From: JAEULH01 sp963805915
Lineage (GTDB): Bacteria; Pseudomonadota; Alphaproteobacteria; Rhodospirillales; Defluviicoccaceae
NCBI GenBank assembly: GCA_963805915.1
Contig: CAWDWD010000007.1
Span: forward strand, 310,001 to 374,000
Reading direction: 5' to 3'
Length of the DNA: 64,000 nucleotides
The position numbers and the translations under genes were made by a program. This document shows positions 25,392 through 34,428 of this stretch, one piece after another. Position 1 is the first letter of the stretch. Every line of letters starts with the position of its first letter. The notes below the pieces were generated by a model. It ran no database searches, was not told the origin of the DNA, and saw only the letters and a program-made list of their open reading frames with translations.

Positions 25392-27677
25392 ATGGATGAT
25401 CCATTCGATGTGGTCGCCGCGCCGTCGCAAGAAATCGCTGCGGGCGGCCTTCCGCCCGCGCGCGAGTTCGTTGTCCAACTCAACGAGATGCAGCGCACCG
25501 CGGTCGAGACAGTCAACGGCCCAGTCCTCGTTCTCGCCGGCGCGGGTACCGGCAAGACCAGAGTCCTGACCACCCGGCTTGCCCACATCCTCGCCTCGGG
25601 TCGGGCGCGGCCGTGGCAGATGCTTGCGGTGACCTTCACCAACAAGGCCGCGCGCGAGATGCGCGAGCGCGTCGCCGGTCTCCTCGGCTGTTCCGTCGAA
25701 GGCTGGTGGGTTGGCACCTTTCACGCCATCGCCGCGCGGATCCTGCGCGCCCACGCCGAACGGGTCGGGCTGAAGCCGAACTTCACCATTCTCGACGCCG
25801 ACGATCAGTTGCGCCTGATCAAGCAGCTGCTCGAAGCACGGCGAGTCGATACCAAGAAGACACCCCCGCGGCCGATCCTGGGCATCATCCAGCGGTGGAA
25901 GGACCGGGGGCTCACGCCCGACAAGGTCAGCGCCGCCGAGGGTGCGGAAACCGCCGATGGTCTTGCTTTGGCCGTCTACGGCGAATACCAAGAGCGGCTG
26001 AAGGTCCTCAACGCCGCCGATTTCGGCGACCTGCTGCTGCACACTCTCACGCTCTTTCTCGACGACGCGTCCGTTCTCGATCGCTACCAGAAGCAGTTCC
26101 GCTACATTCTGGTCGACGAGTATCAGGACACCAACGTCGCCCAGTACCTTTGGCTTCGCGCGCTGGCCCAGGTTCACCGCAATATCTGCTGCGTCGGTGA
26201 CGACGACCAGTCGATCTACTCATGGCGCGGCGCCGAGGTCGGCAACATCCTCCGCTTCGAGCGCGATTTCCCAGGGGCCAGGGTGATCCGGCTGGAATGC
26301 AATTACCGCTCGACGCCGCATATCCTGGCGGCCGCCTCGGGGCTGATCAGCCACAACAAGGGCCGCCTCGGCAAGACCCTGTGGACGCCGTTGGGCGAGG
26401 GCGAGAAAGTCGCCGTCCGCGGGGTCTGGGACGGCGAGGAAGAAGCCCGGATGGTCTGCGACGACGTCGAGGCATTGCGGGGCAGGGGTCAGCCGCTCAA
26501 TACCATGGCGGTGCTCGTCCGCGCCAGCTTTCAGACCCGCGAGTTCGAGGAACGGCTGATCGTCACCGGCATTCCCTACCGGATCGTCGGTGGCGCGCGG
26601 TTCTACGAGCGCCAGGAGATCCGCGACGCGGTCGCCTATTTCCGGGTCGTAGCCCAGCCAGACGACGATCTCGCCTTCGAACGCATCGTCAATGTGCCCA
26701 AGCGCGGGCTCGGCACGGCATCACTGCGCGCGATCCACATTGTCGCCGGGAGGAAGGGATCGTCGCTCACTGCCGCCGCCGCCCGCCTGGTCGAGACCGA
26801 TGACATCAAGCCCCAGGCCCGCCGCGCGCTGGCCCGGCTGCTCGACGATCTGGCGCGCTGGCGGGCCGCGCTCGCGGGCATGTCCGCGCCCGATCTGGCG
26901 CGGACGATCCTTGATGAGTTTGGCTACACCCAGATGTGGCAGGCCGATCGCAGCCCCGAGGCCGCCGGCCGACTGGAAAACCTCAAGGAACTCGTCGCCG
27001 CTCTGGCGGAATTCGACAGCATCGGCGGCTTTCTTGAGCATGTCAGCCTGGTCATGGACAACGACGAGGCCGCTGGCGACGACAAGCTCAGCGTGATGAC
27101 GCTGCACGCAGCCAAAGGCCTCGAGTTCGACACCGTGTTCCTGCCCGGCTGGGAGGAGGGGGTTTTCCCCAATCAGCGCTCGCTCGACGAAGGCGGCGCC
27201 GCGGCGCTGGAAGAGGAACGCAGGCTCGCCTACGTCGGCCTGACCCGGGCACGCCGGCGCGCGATCATCTCGCATGCCGCGAACAGGCTGGTCTACGGCT
27301 ACTGGCAGAACGCGATCGCATCGCGGTTCATCGCCGAACTCCCCGCCGAAGCGACCGAGTACGAGGCTACGCCCGGGCTATTCGGGGCGAGGGCGGCGCG
27401 TTTCGGCGGCGCTGACGAGGACATTGCGGTCGCCGCGCTTGAGCGGACGCAATGGGGCCATAGCGCGCCGCGGCGAAACCCGCCTTTGCTCGACGGCGTT
27501 CCTTACAAGGTTCAGCCGAGGGCGGAACCGGCCGGCGCCTTCAAGCCCGGCCAGCGGGTCTTTCACCAGAAGTTCGGCTACGGACTGGTCCTCCACGTCA
27601 GCGGCGACAAGCTCCAGATCGCCTTCGACAAGGCCGGGACCAAGATGGTCATCCACAGTTTCGTCGACCCCGGCTAA
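25392..27677 (+). CDS. uvrD: ATP-dependent DNA helicase UvrD/PcrA
   Basis: This is a superfamily 1A 3'-5' helicase of nucleotide-excision and mismatch repair. The 761-residue protein has Walker A AGAGTGKT (49-56), helicase motif II VDEYQDTN (241-248), motif III VGDDDQSIYSWRGA, motif V LSVMTLHAAKGLEFD and motif VI RLAYVGLTRARR. The C-terminal segment with KFGYGLVLHVSGDKLQIAFD is the Tudor-like polymerase-binding domain of UvrD/PcrA. The stop overlaps the prmA start by one base (TAATG), so the two are coupled. Confidence 0.95.
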   Translation: MDDPFDVVAAPSQEIAAGGLPPAREFVVQLNEMQRTAVETVNGPVLVLAGAGTGKTRVLTTRLAHILASGRARPWQMLAVTFTNKAAREMRERVAGLLGCSVEGWWVGTFHAIAARILRAHAERVGLKPNFTILDADDQLRLIKQLLEARRVDTKKTPPRPILGIIQRWKDRGLTPDKVSAAEGAETADGLALAVYGEYQERLKVLNAADFGDLLLHTLTLFLDDASVLDRYQKQFRYILVDEYQDTNVAQYLWLRALAQVHRNICCVGDDDQSIYSWRGAEVGNILRFERDFPGARVIRLECNYRSTPHILAAASGLISHNKGRLGKTLWTPLGEGEKVAVRGVWDGEEEARMVCDDVEALRGRGQPLNTMAVLVRASFQTREFEERLIVTGIPYRIVGGARFYERQEIRDAVAYFRVVAQPDDDLAFERIVNVPKRGLGTASLRAIHIVAGRKGSSLTAAAARLVETDDIKPQARRALARLLDDLARWRAALAGMSAPDLARTILDEFGYTQMWQADRSPEAAGRLENLKELVAALAEFDSIGGFLEHVSLVMDNDEAAGDDKLSVMTLHAAKGLEFDTVFLPGWEEGVFPNQRSLDEGGAAALEEERRLAYVGLTRARRRAIISHAANRLVYGYWQNAIASRFIAELPAEATEYEATPGLFGARAARFGGADEDIAVAALERTQWGHSAPRRNPPLLDGVPYKVQPRAEPAGAFKPGQRVFHQKFGYGLVLHVSGDKLQIAFDKAGTKMVIHSFVDPG

Positions 27678-28645
27678 TGACGGCGCCGCTGACGCGGATC
27701 GCGCTGAGCGTGCCGGCGGCGGCGGCCGATGCGTTCGAGGCTGCGCTGGAAAGCGTTTGCCTGAGCGTCTCGCGCTTCGCCGGGGACGGCGAAAGCACTC
27801 GCGCGGGGGCGGCGCTGGACGAAGCGCGCGCGGTCCGCCTCGAAGGGCTCCGTGCTGGCGAAGCCGATCGCGTGGCGTTGGATCTGGCGCTGGCGATCGC
27901 CGCAGCGGCGGCCGACATCGCGGTCCCGCCGGTCGAAATCGGTACCATCGCGCAAAAGGACTGGGAGGCGGCGAGCCGGGCCGATTTTCCCCCTTTGCGG
28001 ATCGGCCGCTATGTCATCCACGCCAGCGACTCGGCCAAGCCGCTTCCAGCGGGCGCGATTTGGCTTGAGCTTGACGCCGGCCTGGCCTTCGGCTCGGGCC
28101 GTCACGGCTCGACCGCCGGATGCCTGCTCGCGCTCGATGCGCTTGCCCGGCGCCGGTTCCACGCCCCGCTCGATCTCGGTTGCGGCTCCGGCATCCTCGC
28201 CATCGCCATGGCCAAGACCTGGGCGGTGCCCGTTCTCGCCGCCGACATCGACCGCGACGCGCTTGCGGTCGCCAGAGACAACGCCCGCGCCAACGGCGTT
28301 GGGCCGCGGGTCCGCGCCATCCAGGCCGACGGTTGCCGCGCCCCGGCGGTACGGGTGTCCGCTCCGTTCGACCTGATCGCCGCCAACATCCTGGCTTCGC
28401 CGCTAAAACGCATGGCCGGCGACCTTGCCGCTTGCCTCGCGCCCGGCGGCCGCCTGGTCCTGTCCGGGTTTGTCGGATCCGAGGGCAGGGGCGTTCTTTC
28501 CGCCTACCGCCGCCATGGCCTGCGTCTGGCCGGCGGCAGGATGGTCGAAGGCTGGCTTACCCTGGTCCTGGGGCGGCCGCCGGCCGGCGGTGGCGCAAGG
28601 GCGCCCATAGCCGCCCGCGCGCGGTGCTTTTTTTATTCAGCTTAG
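27677..28645 (+). CDS. prmA: Ribosomal protein L11 methyltransferase PrmA
   Basis: PrmA trimethylates L11 using SAM. The 322-residue protein has a degenerate N-terminal substrate-recognition domain (about 1-110) and a class I methyltransferase domain. Visible elements are AFGSGRHGSTAGCLLAL, SAM motif DLGCGSG (166-172) and the NI of AANILASPLKRMA, the site that binds target nitrogen in this family. The last 20 residues (after LTLVLGRP) are an unusual extension. A T7 run at 28628-28634 near the stop may belong to a terminator. Its substrate gene rplK is at 3843. Confidence 0.9.
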   Translation: MTAPLTRIALSVPAAAADAFEAALESVCLSVSRFAGDGESTRAGAALDEARAVRLEGLRAGEADRVALDLALAIAAAAADIAVPPVEIGTIAQKDWEAASRADFPPLRIGRYVIHASDSAKPLPAGAIWLELDAGLAFGSGRHGSTAGCLLALDALARRRFHAPLDLGCGSGILAIAMAKTWAVPVLAADIDRDALAVARDNARANGVGPRVRAIQADGCRAPAVRVSAPFDLIAANILASPLKRMAGDLAACLAPGGRLVLSGFVGSEGRGVLSAYRRHGLRLAGGRMVEGWLTLVLGRPPAGGGARAPIAARARCFFYSA

Positions 28646-28723
28646 GTCGGTGGGCCGGAGTATCCTGTTCATCGACCCGCCGCGCAGAACGGCCAAGCGA
28701 CGATAGGCGAAGGAAGAAGGGAC

Positions 28724-30433
28724 ATGGCTTCGGGATCGGCGCGACCGCTCCATCCGGCTGTCATCGAACTCCGCGACAAGCTGCGCCGCGGCGCCATCGG
28801 CCGGCGCGATTTTCTCGTCGCCGCGAGCCGCTTCGGTGTCGGCGTTGCCGCGGCCTACGCCATGGCCGGACCGGTGGCCGGGAACACCGCACCGAAGCCG
28901 CCAGCGCAAGGCGCGGCGGAAGGTCAGCCGAAGTTCGGCGGAACCTTGCGCTGCTCCATGAACGTCAAGGATATCGCCGATCCGGCGACCTACGACTGGT
29001 CGGAAAAGTCCAACGTCGCCCGCCACATGATCGAGCCGCTGGTCCGCATCAATTACGACAACATGACCGAACCGTACCTCGCAGAGAGCTGGGAGGCATC
29101 CGAGGACCTGAAGACCTGGACCTTCCACTTGCGCAAGGGCGTGGCGTGGTCGAACGGCGATGTGTTCGGTGCCGATGATGTCGTTTTCAACTTCCGCCGC
29201 TGGCTCGATCCGATGACCGGCTCGTCCAATCTCAGCCGGTTCAGCGCGCTGACCACGACTGTCGACACCGGTAATGTCGACAGGCAGGGCAGGCATGTTT
29301 TCTCGACCAGCGGTACGCCGGGGGCGGTGGAGAAGGTCGACGATTACACCGTCCGTTTTCACCTCAATCAGCCCGACGTAACCCTGCCCGAAAGCATGGC
29401 CGACTACCCGGCGCTGATCGTCCATCGCGACTTCGACGAGAATGGCGGCAATCTGGCAAAGAACCCGGTCGGCACCGGCGCGTTCCTCGTCGAGGAGTTC
29501 GCCGTCGGCGACAAAGCGGTGCTGGCCAGGCGCGGCGACGTGCCGTGGTGGGGCGGCGATGTCTATCTCGATCGCATCATCTACATCGACCACGGCGACG
29601 ACCCGGCGGCGCAGATCGCGGCGCTGGTCTCCGACCAGGCCGACACCAACCTGCGGACCGCCGTCGAGCAGGTCGACACGATCCGCGCTATCCCGACCCT
29701 GCGCCTGATCGAAGCGGCAACCGCCAGCACCGGGCTCGCGCGGATGAAGGTGACGGTGGAACCCTTCACCGACGTTCGCGTCCGCCGCGCGATCCAGGCC
29801 TGTGTCGACCACGAGCGCTGGTTGCAGATCACCTACCGCGGCTTTGGCGGCGTCGGTGAGGATCATCATGTTTCGCCGATCCATCCCGATTACGCGGCCC
29901 TGCCCAAGCTCCAGCAGGATTATGCCCTGGCTAGGCGGTTGCTCGCCGACGCCGGGCATGGCAATGGGCTCAAGCTCTCCATCGACTGTTCCGCGACGCC
30001 GACGTTCGAGCAGAACGCCTGCAAGGCGCTCGCCGAAATGTGCAAACCGGCGGGTATCGACATCGCCATCAACGTGCTGCCCGGCGGGACCTATTGGGAT
30101 CGTTGGCTGACCACGCCGTTCGGGTTCACCTCGTGGGCGCATCGCCCGCTCGGCATTCAGTCGCTCAACTTGGCGTATCGCAGCGGGGCACCGTGGAACG
30201 AGACGTCCTACGCCAATCCCGAATTCGATCGCCTGCTCGACGAGGCCGGCATGATCCTCGACCCAGTGCAACGCCGCGCGGTCATGGCCAAGCTCGAAGC
30301 CATGCTTCAGGCCGATGCCGTCATACCGCAGGCGTTGTGGCGCTCGATTTTCGTCGTCGCCAACCAGCGGGTCCATAATTTGCGCGCCCATCCGGCCGAG
30401 GAGCACCACTACAACAAAGTCTGGCTGGCGTAG
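28724..30433 (+). CDS. Peptide-type ABC transporter solute-binding protein, Tat-exported
   Basis: This is a family 5 extracellular solute-binding protein (569 residues), the receptor of the importer encoded downstream. The N-terminus carries a twin-arginine signal (GRRDFL at 26-31, then a hydrophobic stretch to about 50), so it is probably exported folded. The body has family features such as YLAESWEASEDLKTWTFHLR and DDVVFNFRRW. The substrate could be a di/oligopeptide or another small molecule; sequence alone does not say. The order receptor, two permeases, fused ATPase is complete. Confidence 0.9.
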   Translation: MASGSARPLHPAVIELRDKLRRGAIGRRDFLVAASRFGVGVAAAYAMAGPVAGNTAPKPPAQGAAEGQPKFGGTLRCSMNVKDIADPATYDWSEKSNVARHMIEPLVRINYDNMTEPYLAESWEASEDLKTWTFHLRKGVAWSNGDVFGADDVVFNFRRWLDPMTGSSNLSRFSALTTTVDTGNVDRQGRHVFSTSGTPGAVEKVDDYTVRFHLNQPDVTLPESMADYPALIVHRDFDENGGNLAKNPVGTGAFLVEEFAVGDKAVLARRGDVPWWGGDVYLDRIIYIDHGDDPAAQIAALVSDQADTNLRTAVEQVDTIRAIPTLRLIEAATASTGLARMKVTVEPFTDVRVRRAIQACVDHERWLQITYRGFGGVGEDHHVSPIHPDYAALPKLQQDYALARRLLADAGHGNGLKLSIDCSATPTFEQNACKALAEMCKPAGIDIAINVLPGGTYWDRWLTTPFGFTSWAHRPLGIQSLNLAYRSGAPWNETSYANPEFDRLLDEAGMILDPVQRRAVMAKLEAMLQADAVIPQALWRSIFVVANQRVHNLRAHPAEEHHYNKVWLA

Positions 30434-30473
30434 GCCGCCCTCGGGCAAGGCGACGGAGGGACAGTCGAGAGGC

Positions 30474-31406
30474 ATGGCAATCTTCGTCCTCAAGCGCCTC
30501 GCGCTGATGGCCTTGACCATGCTTGTGGTTTCGCTGCTGCTGTTCCTGCTGCTGGAACTCACCCCCGGCAGCGTCGCGACCAAGGTCCTCGGCGCGTACG
30601 CGACCGAGGAGCAGAAGCAACTGTGGCTTCAAGCTAACGGCTACCTGGAGCCGGCGTGGAGCCGCTACCTGGCGTGGCTGGGGCGCTTCGTTACCGGCGA
30701 TTTCGGCGCCTCGATCCGCTTCAAGGTGCCGGTAGCCGACGTGTTATGGCCGCGGTTGTGGAACACCGCCATTCTTGGCTTCTGGACCTTCGCCGTCATG
30801 ATCCCGCTGGCGCTGACCCTCGGCGTCCTCGCCGGCATGCGCGAGGGCTCGGGTCTCGATCGCGCCATCTCGGTGACCAGCATCGTCACCACCTCGGTCC
30901 CCGAGTTCGCCAGCGCGGTCCTGCTGTCGGCCGTTTTCGTCTTCTGGCTCGGCGTGCTGCCGGGAACCAGCTCGATGACCTCGGGGTTCGATTGGCGGCA
31001 GCTGGTGCTGCCGGTCCTCGTCCTCGTGCTCTACGATTTCGGCTATGTCACCCGGATGACCCGCGCGTCAATGGCCGACGTGATGACGATGCCCTACATC
31101 CGCACCGCCGTCCTGAAGGGGCTGCCCCATCGCCAGGTGATCGTCCGCCACGCCTTGCGTAACGCGCTGATCGCGCCGTTCACGGTGATCACGTTGCAGA
31201 TCAACTGGCTGCTCTCGGGCGTCATCGTCGTTGAGTACTTCTTTGCCTACAAGGGTTTCGGCGCGCTGCTTCTCGAGGCCTCGCTCAACCAGGACATCTA
31301 CTTGATCGAGGCCTGCGCGATGGTCGCGGTGCTTGTCGCCGCCGCGACCCAGACCGTCGCCGATATCGGCTACACGCTGCTCAACCCGAGGATCCGGTTC
31401 TCATGA
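30474..31406 (+). CDS. ABC transporter permease, DppB/OppB type
   Basis: This is an inner-membrane permease of 310 residues. It starts MAIFVLKRLALMALTMLVVS and has six predicted helices. The N-terminal half shows the DppB-type conserved stretch FGASIRFKVPVADVLWPRL, and the EAA-type loop PYIRTAVLKGLPHRQVIVRH sits before helix 5. ATG 30474 was chosen because it gives the family N-terminus; the longer in-frame region overlaps the receptor gene. The next permease gene starts 10 bases after the stop. Confidence 0.92.
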   Translation: MAIFVLKRLALMALTMLVVSLLLFLLLELTPGSVATKVLGAYATEEQKQLWLQANGYLEPAWSRYLAWLGRFVTGDFGASIRFKVPVADVLWPRLWNTAILGFWTFAVMIPLALTLGVLAGMREGSGLDRAISVTSIVTTSVPEFASAVLLSAVFVFWLGVLPGTSSMTSGFDWRQLVLPVLVLVLYDFGYVTRMTRASMADVMTMPYIRTAVLKGLPHRQVIVRHALRNALIAPFTVITLQINWLLSGVIVVEYFFAYKGFGALLLEASLNQDIYLIEACAMVAVLVAAATQTVADIGYTLLNPRIRFS

Positions 31407-31416
31407 GGACCGCGCG

Positions 31417-32289
31417 ATGAGCCGGCACGCCGAGCCCGCGGCGCTCCGGCGCGCGCTCGGCTCGTTCGCGTTGCTGGGCGGGAGCCCGGTCGCGATGATC
31501 GGCGTCGCGCTGATTGCCTTCTGGGTGGTGATCGCGGTCCTGGCGCCCTGGCTGGCGCCGTTCCCACCCAACGCCACCTTGCAGCCGTTCGCGAAGCCCG
31601 GCGTCGCCTATGCCGCCGGATCGGGAACCTTCTGGCTCGGCGCCGACCAGATCGGCCGGGATATTCTTTCGCGCCTCATCTGGGGCTCGCGCACAGTTTT
31701 GCTGTTTGCCCCGGCCGCGACCGCGATGGCCTACCTAGTCGGTGTGCTGATGGGCCTCGCCGCCGGTTATTTTCGCGGCTGGACCGACGAGGTGTTGTCC
31801 TTCACGGCTAATGTCATTTTGTCGTTCCCGGTGCTCGTTCTCTACGTTCTGATCATCACCACCATCGGCGCCTCGGGCCTCAACATCGTCATCGCCATCA
31901 CCTTCGCCAGTGCGCCGGTGATCATGCGCATCGTCCGCGGACTGGTCCTCGACCTGCGCAACCGCGACTATGTCGCCGCCGCGCAAACCCGCGGCGAGTT
32001 GGCTTGGTACATCATGCTGGTCGAGATCCTGCCCAACGCGCGCGGACCGCTGATCGTCGACGCGTGCCTGCGGCTCGGCTACGTCGTCATCACCATTGGC
32101 GTGCTCGGCTTCCTCGGCCTCGGCCTCCCGCCGCCGGACCCTGACTGGGGTGGGATGATCAACGAGGCCCGTGGCGTCGCTCTCGCCTTCCCGCACATGA
32201 CGGTGTTTCCCTGCCTCGCGATCAGCTCGCTGATCCTCGGCTTCAACCTGCTCGCCGACGGCCTACGCGAGATCTCGCTGAGGGATTGA
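31417..32289 (+). CDS. ABC transporter permease, DppC/OppC type
   Basis: This is the second permease (290 residues). The N-terminal cytoplasmic helix is followed by TM1 (about 25-47), then the DppC-type signature FWLGADQIGRDILSRLIWGS. The EAA loop is RNRDYVAAAQTRGELAWYIM. The end LGFNLLADGLREISLRD is typical of the family. It is separated by one base from the ATPase gene, so the importer is one operon. Confidence 0.92.
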   Translation: MSRHAEPAALRRALGSFALLGGSPVAMIGVALIAFWVVIAVLAPWLAPFPPNATLQPFAKPGVAYAAGSGTFWLGADQIGRDILSRLIWGSRTVLLFAPAATAMAYLVGVLMGLAAGYFRGWTDEVLSFTANVILSFPVLVLYVLIITTIGASGLNIVIAITFASAPVIMRIVRGLVLDLRNRDYVAAAQTRGELAWYIMLVEILPNARGPLIVDACLRLGYVVITIGVLGFLGLGLPPPDPDWGGMINEARGVALAFPHMTVFPCLAISSLILGFNLLADGLREISLRD

Positions 32290-32290
32290 G

Positions 32291-34393
32291 ATGCCCGAGA
32301 GGAATGCCGAGACAGGAGCGCCTTTGCTCGAACTCGATCGGTTGTCGGTATCGTACTTCACTCGCGCCGGCGAAATCCCCGCTGTCGTCGACTTCTCGTT
32401 GACGATCGGCGCCGGCGAAAGCGTCGGCCTCGTCGGCGAATCCGGCTGCGGCAAGTCGACGGTGGCGTTCGCGCTATTGCGCGCTCTCGGAACCAACGGC
32501 GCCATCGTCGGCGGCGGTGTGCGCTTTCGCGGCCGCGATCTGGCGACGCTGGACGGTGAGGCGCTGCGCGCTTTGCGCGGCGGCGAGATCGCGATGGTCT
32601 ACCAGGAGCCGATGGCCGCGCTCAACCCGAACCTGACCATCTCCGCCCAGCTGGTGGAAGTACCGATGGCCCACGCCCGCGTCGGCCGTGACGAGGCCCG
32701 CCGGCTGGCCACCGCGATGCTCGCCGATGTCGGGCTTGCCGACGCCGAGCGCCTGCTCGGCGCCTACCCGCATCAACTCTCCGGCGGCCAGCAGCAACGC
32801 GTCGTCATCGCCATGGCGCTGCTCGGCAAGCCGTCGCTGCTGCTGCTCGACGAGCCCACCACCGCGCTCGATGTCACCGTCGAGGCCGGGATCGTCAAGC
32901 TCATCGCCGAGATCAGCCGCCGGTTCGGCACGGCGCAACTCTACATCTCCCACAACCTCGGGCTGATTCTCGAGACCTGCTCGCGGGTCTGCGTCATGTA
33001 CTCGGGCCAGGTGGTGGAGGAGGGGCCGGTCGAAGCATTATTTCGCACGCCCCGCCATCCATATACGCAAGGCCTGTTCGCCTGCATCCCGCGCCCCGAC
33101 AGCGACAAAAACGCCCGGCCACTGGCGCCAATCCCGGGTCAGCCGCCACTGCCGCGGCGCAGGCCCAAGGGTTGCGTGTTCGCGCCCCGCTGCGCCTACG
33201 TCCGGCCGGGGCTATGCGACCGGGGATTAATTGAACTGGAGCCGGCGGGCTCCACTGTGCACGCGGTGCGTTGCGTGCGCTGGCGCGGGATCGCCGGCGA
33301 GGCCGCGAAAACCGTTCCGCCGCCGATACGCCCGCCCACACCCGTGGGCGAGGAGGTTCTTCGCGTCGCCGGCCTGCAAAAGCATTACACGATCGGCGAG
33401 ACGTCTTTCGGTACGCTGATCTCGGGTGAGGGGATGCGCACCATCAAAGCCAACGAGGCGCTCGATTTCTCGGCCCGCCGCTGCGAGACGGTGGCCATCG
33501 TGGGCGAGTCCGGCTGCGGCAAGTCGACCTTCGCCAAGGTTCTGCTCGGGCTCGAGACCGCGACCGGCGGCGCGCTCCACTTCGCCGGCAACGAGATCAG
33601 CCGCACGCCGGTGGGCGCGCGCACGCCCGAGCAGCTCGGCGCCTTGCAGATGGTCTTCCAAAACCCCAACGAGACGCTCAACCCGAGCCATAGCGTTGGC
33701 GCCCAGATCGGCCGGGTCCTGCGCAAGTTCGGCATCGAACGCGAGCGCGGGCGGGTTCGCGCGCGCGTGCTGGAGCTGCTCGATACGGTCAAGTTGCCGC
33801 ATGATTTCTACCGTCGCCGGCCTCGTCAGCTCTCCGGCGGCCAGAAGCAGCGGGTCGGGATTGCGCGGGCCTTCGCCGGCAATCCGAAGATGGTCGTCGC
33901 CGACGAGCCGATCTCGGCGCTCGACGTCTCTGTCGCCGCCGCCGTGACCGAGCTTCTCATGGACATCCAGCGCGAGAACGGCACGACGCTGCTGTTCATC
34001 AGCCACGACCTCGGCATCGTCCGCTACCTCGCCGACCAGGTGGTGGTAATGTATCTCGGCCAGATCATGGAGCGGGGTACGACCGCGGAGATCTTCGCGC
34101 CGCCCTATCATCCCTACACCGAGGCCCTGCTCGCCGCCGCGCCCATCGCCGATCTTCGGGTGAGCAAGCGCGAAATCTTACTCGAAGGCGCACCGCCGAG
34201 CGCACTTGACCCGCCGGGGGGCTGCCCGTTCGCCACCCGCTGCCCGCGCAAGCTCGGCGCCGTCTGCGACGCGGAGCCGCCGCCGTTGCGCCGCGCCGCG
34301 CCCGGCCATGTCATCGCGTGCCATATTCCCCTCGGCGAACTGGCCGCGGTCGCGCCCGTTTTCCAGGTCGTTCCCGACGAGGCGGCGGAGTAA
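32291..34393 (+). CDS. ABC transporter ATPase with two fused nucleotide-binding domains (DppD-DppF type)
   Basis: One 700-residue polypeptide carries both ATPases of a peptide-type importer. NBD1 has Walker A GESGCGKS (49-56), signature LSGGQQQR from 163 and Walker B LLLLDEPTTAL. NBD2 has Walker A GESGCGKS (405-412), signature LSGGQKQR and VVADEPISAL. Each NBD ends in the Cys-containing oligopeptide-ABC C-terminal segment (GCVFAPRCAYVRPGLC; GCPFATRCPRKLGAVC), which binds an iron-sulfur cluster or zinc in some homologues. The fusion is a known arrangement, as in GsiA/YejF types. The broken hydrolase gene starts 36 bases later. Confidence 0.93.
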   Translation: MPERNAETGAPLLELDRLSVSYFTRAGEIPAVVDFSLTIGAGESVGLVGESGCGKSTVAFALLRALGTNGAIVGGGVRFRGRDLATLDGEALRALRGGEIAMVYQEPMAALNPNLTISAQLVEVPMAHARVGRDEARRLATAMLADVGLADAERLLGAYPHQLSGGQQQRVVIAMALLGKPSLLLLDEPTTALDVTVEAGIVKLIAEISRRFGTAQLYISHNLGLILETCSRVCVMYSGQVVEEGPVEALFRTPRHPYTQGLFACIPRPDSDKNARPLAPIPGQPPLPRRRPKGCVFAPRCAYVRPGLCDRGLIELEPAGSTVHAVRCVRWRGIAGEAAKTVPPPIRPPTPVGEEVLRVAGLQKHYTIGETSFGTLISGEGMRTIKANEALDFSARRCETVAIVGESGCGKSTFAKVLLGLETATGGALHFAGNEISRTPVGARTPEQLGALQMVFQNPNETLNPSHSVGAQIGRVLRKFGIERERGRVRARVLELLDTVKLPHDFYRRRPRQLSGGQKQRVGIARAFAGNPKMVVADEPISALDVSVAAAVTELLMDIQRENGTTLLFISHDLGIVRYLADQVVVMYLGQIMERGTTAEIFAPPYHPYTEALLAAAPIADLRVSKREILLEGAPPSALDPPGGCPFATRCPRKLGAVCDAEPPPLRRAAPGHVIACHIPLGELAAVAPVFQVVPDEAAE

Positions 34394-34428
34394 GGTTCAA
34401 GGTGGCGTCGGAGTGTCGGAGGCCGGTT

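Noticed and set aside
28637..30583. 648-residue open frame on the minus strand across the solute-binding-protein gene
   Set aside because: Antisense shadow; the plus-strand protein has a signal peptide and family motifs.
32291..34393. The fused ATPase as an assembly artefact of two genes
   Set aside because: Both nucleotide-binding domains are in one intact frame with a plausible linker, and double-NBD peptide-importer ATPases are a known arrangement.
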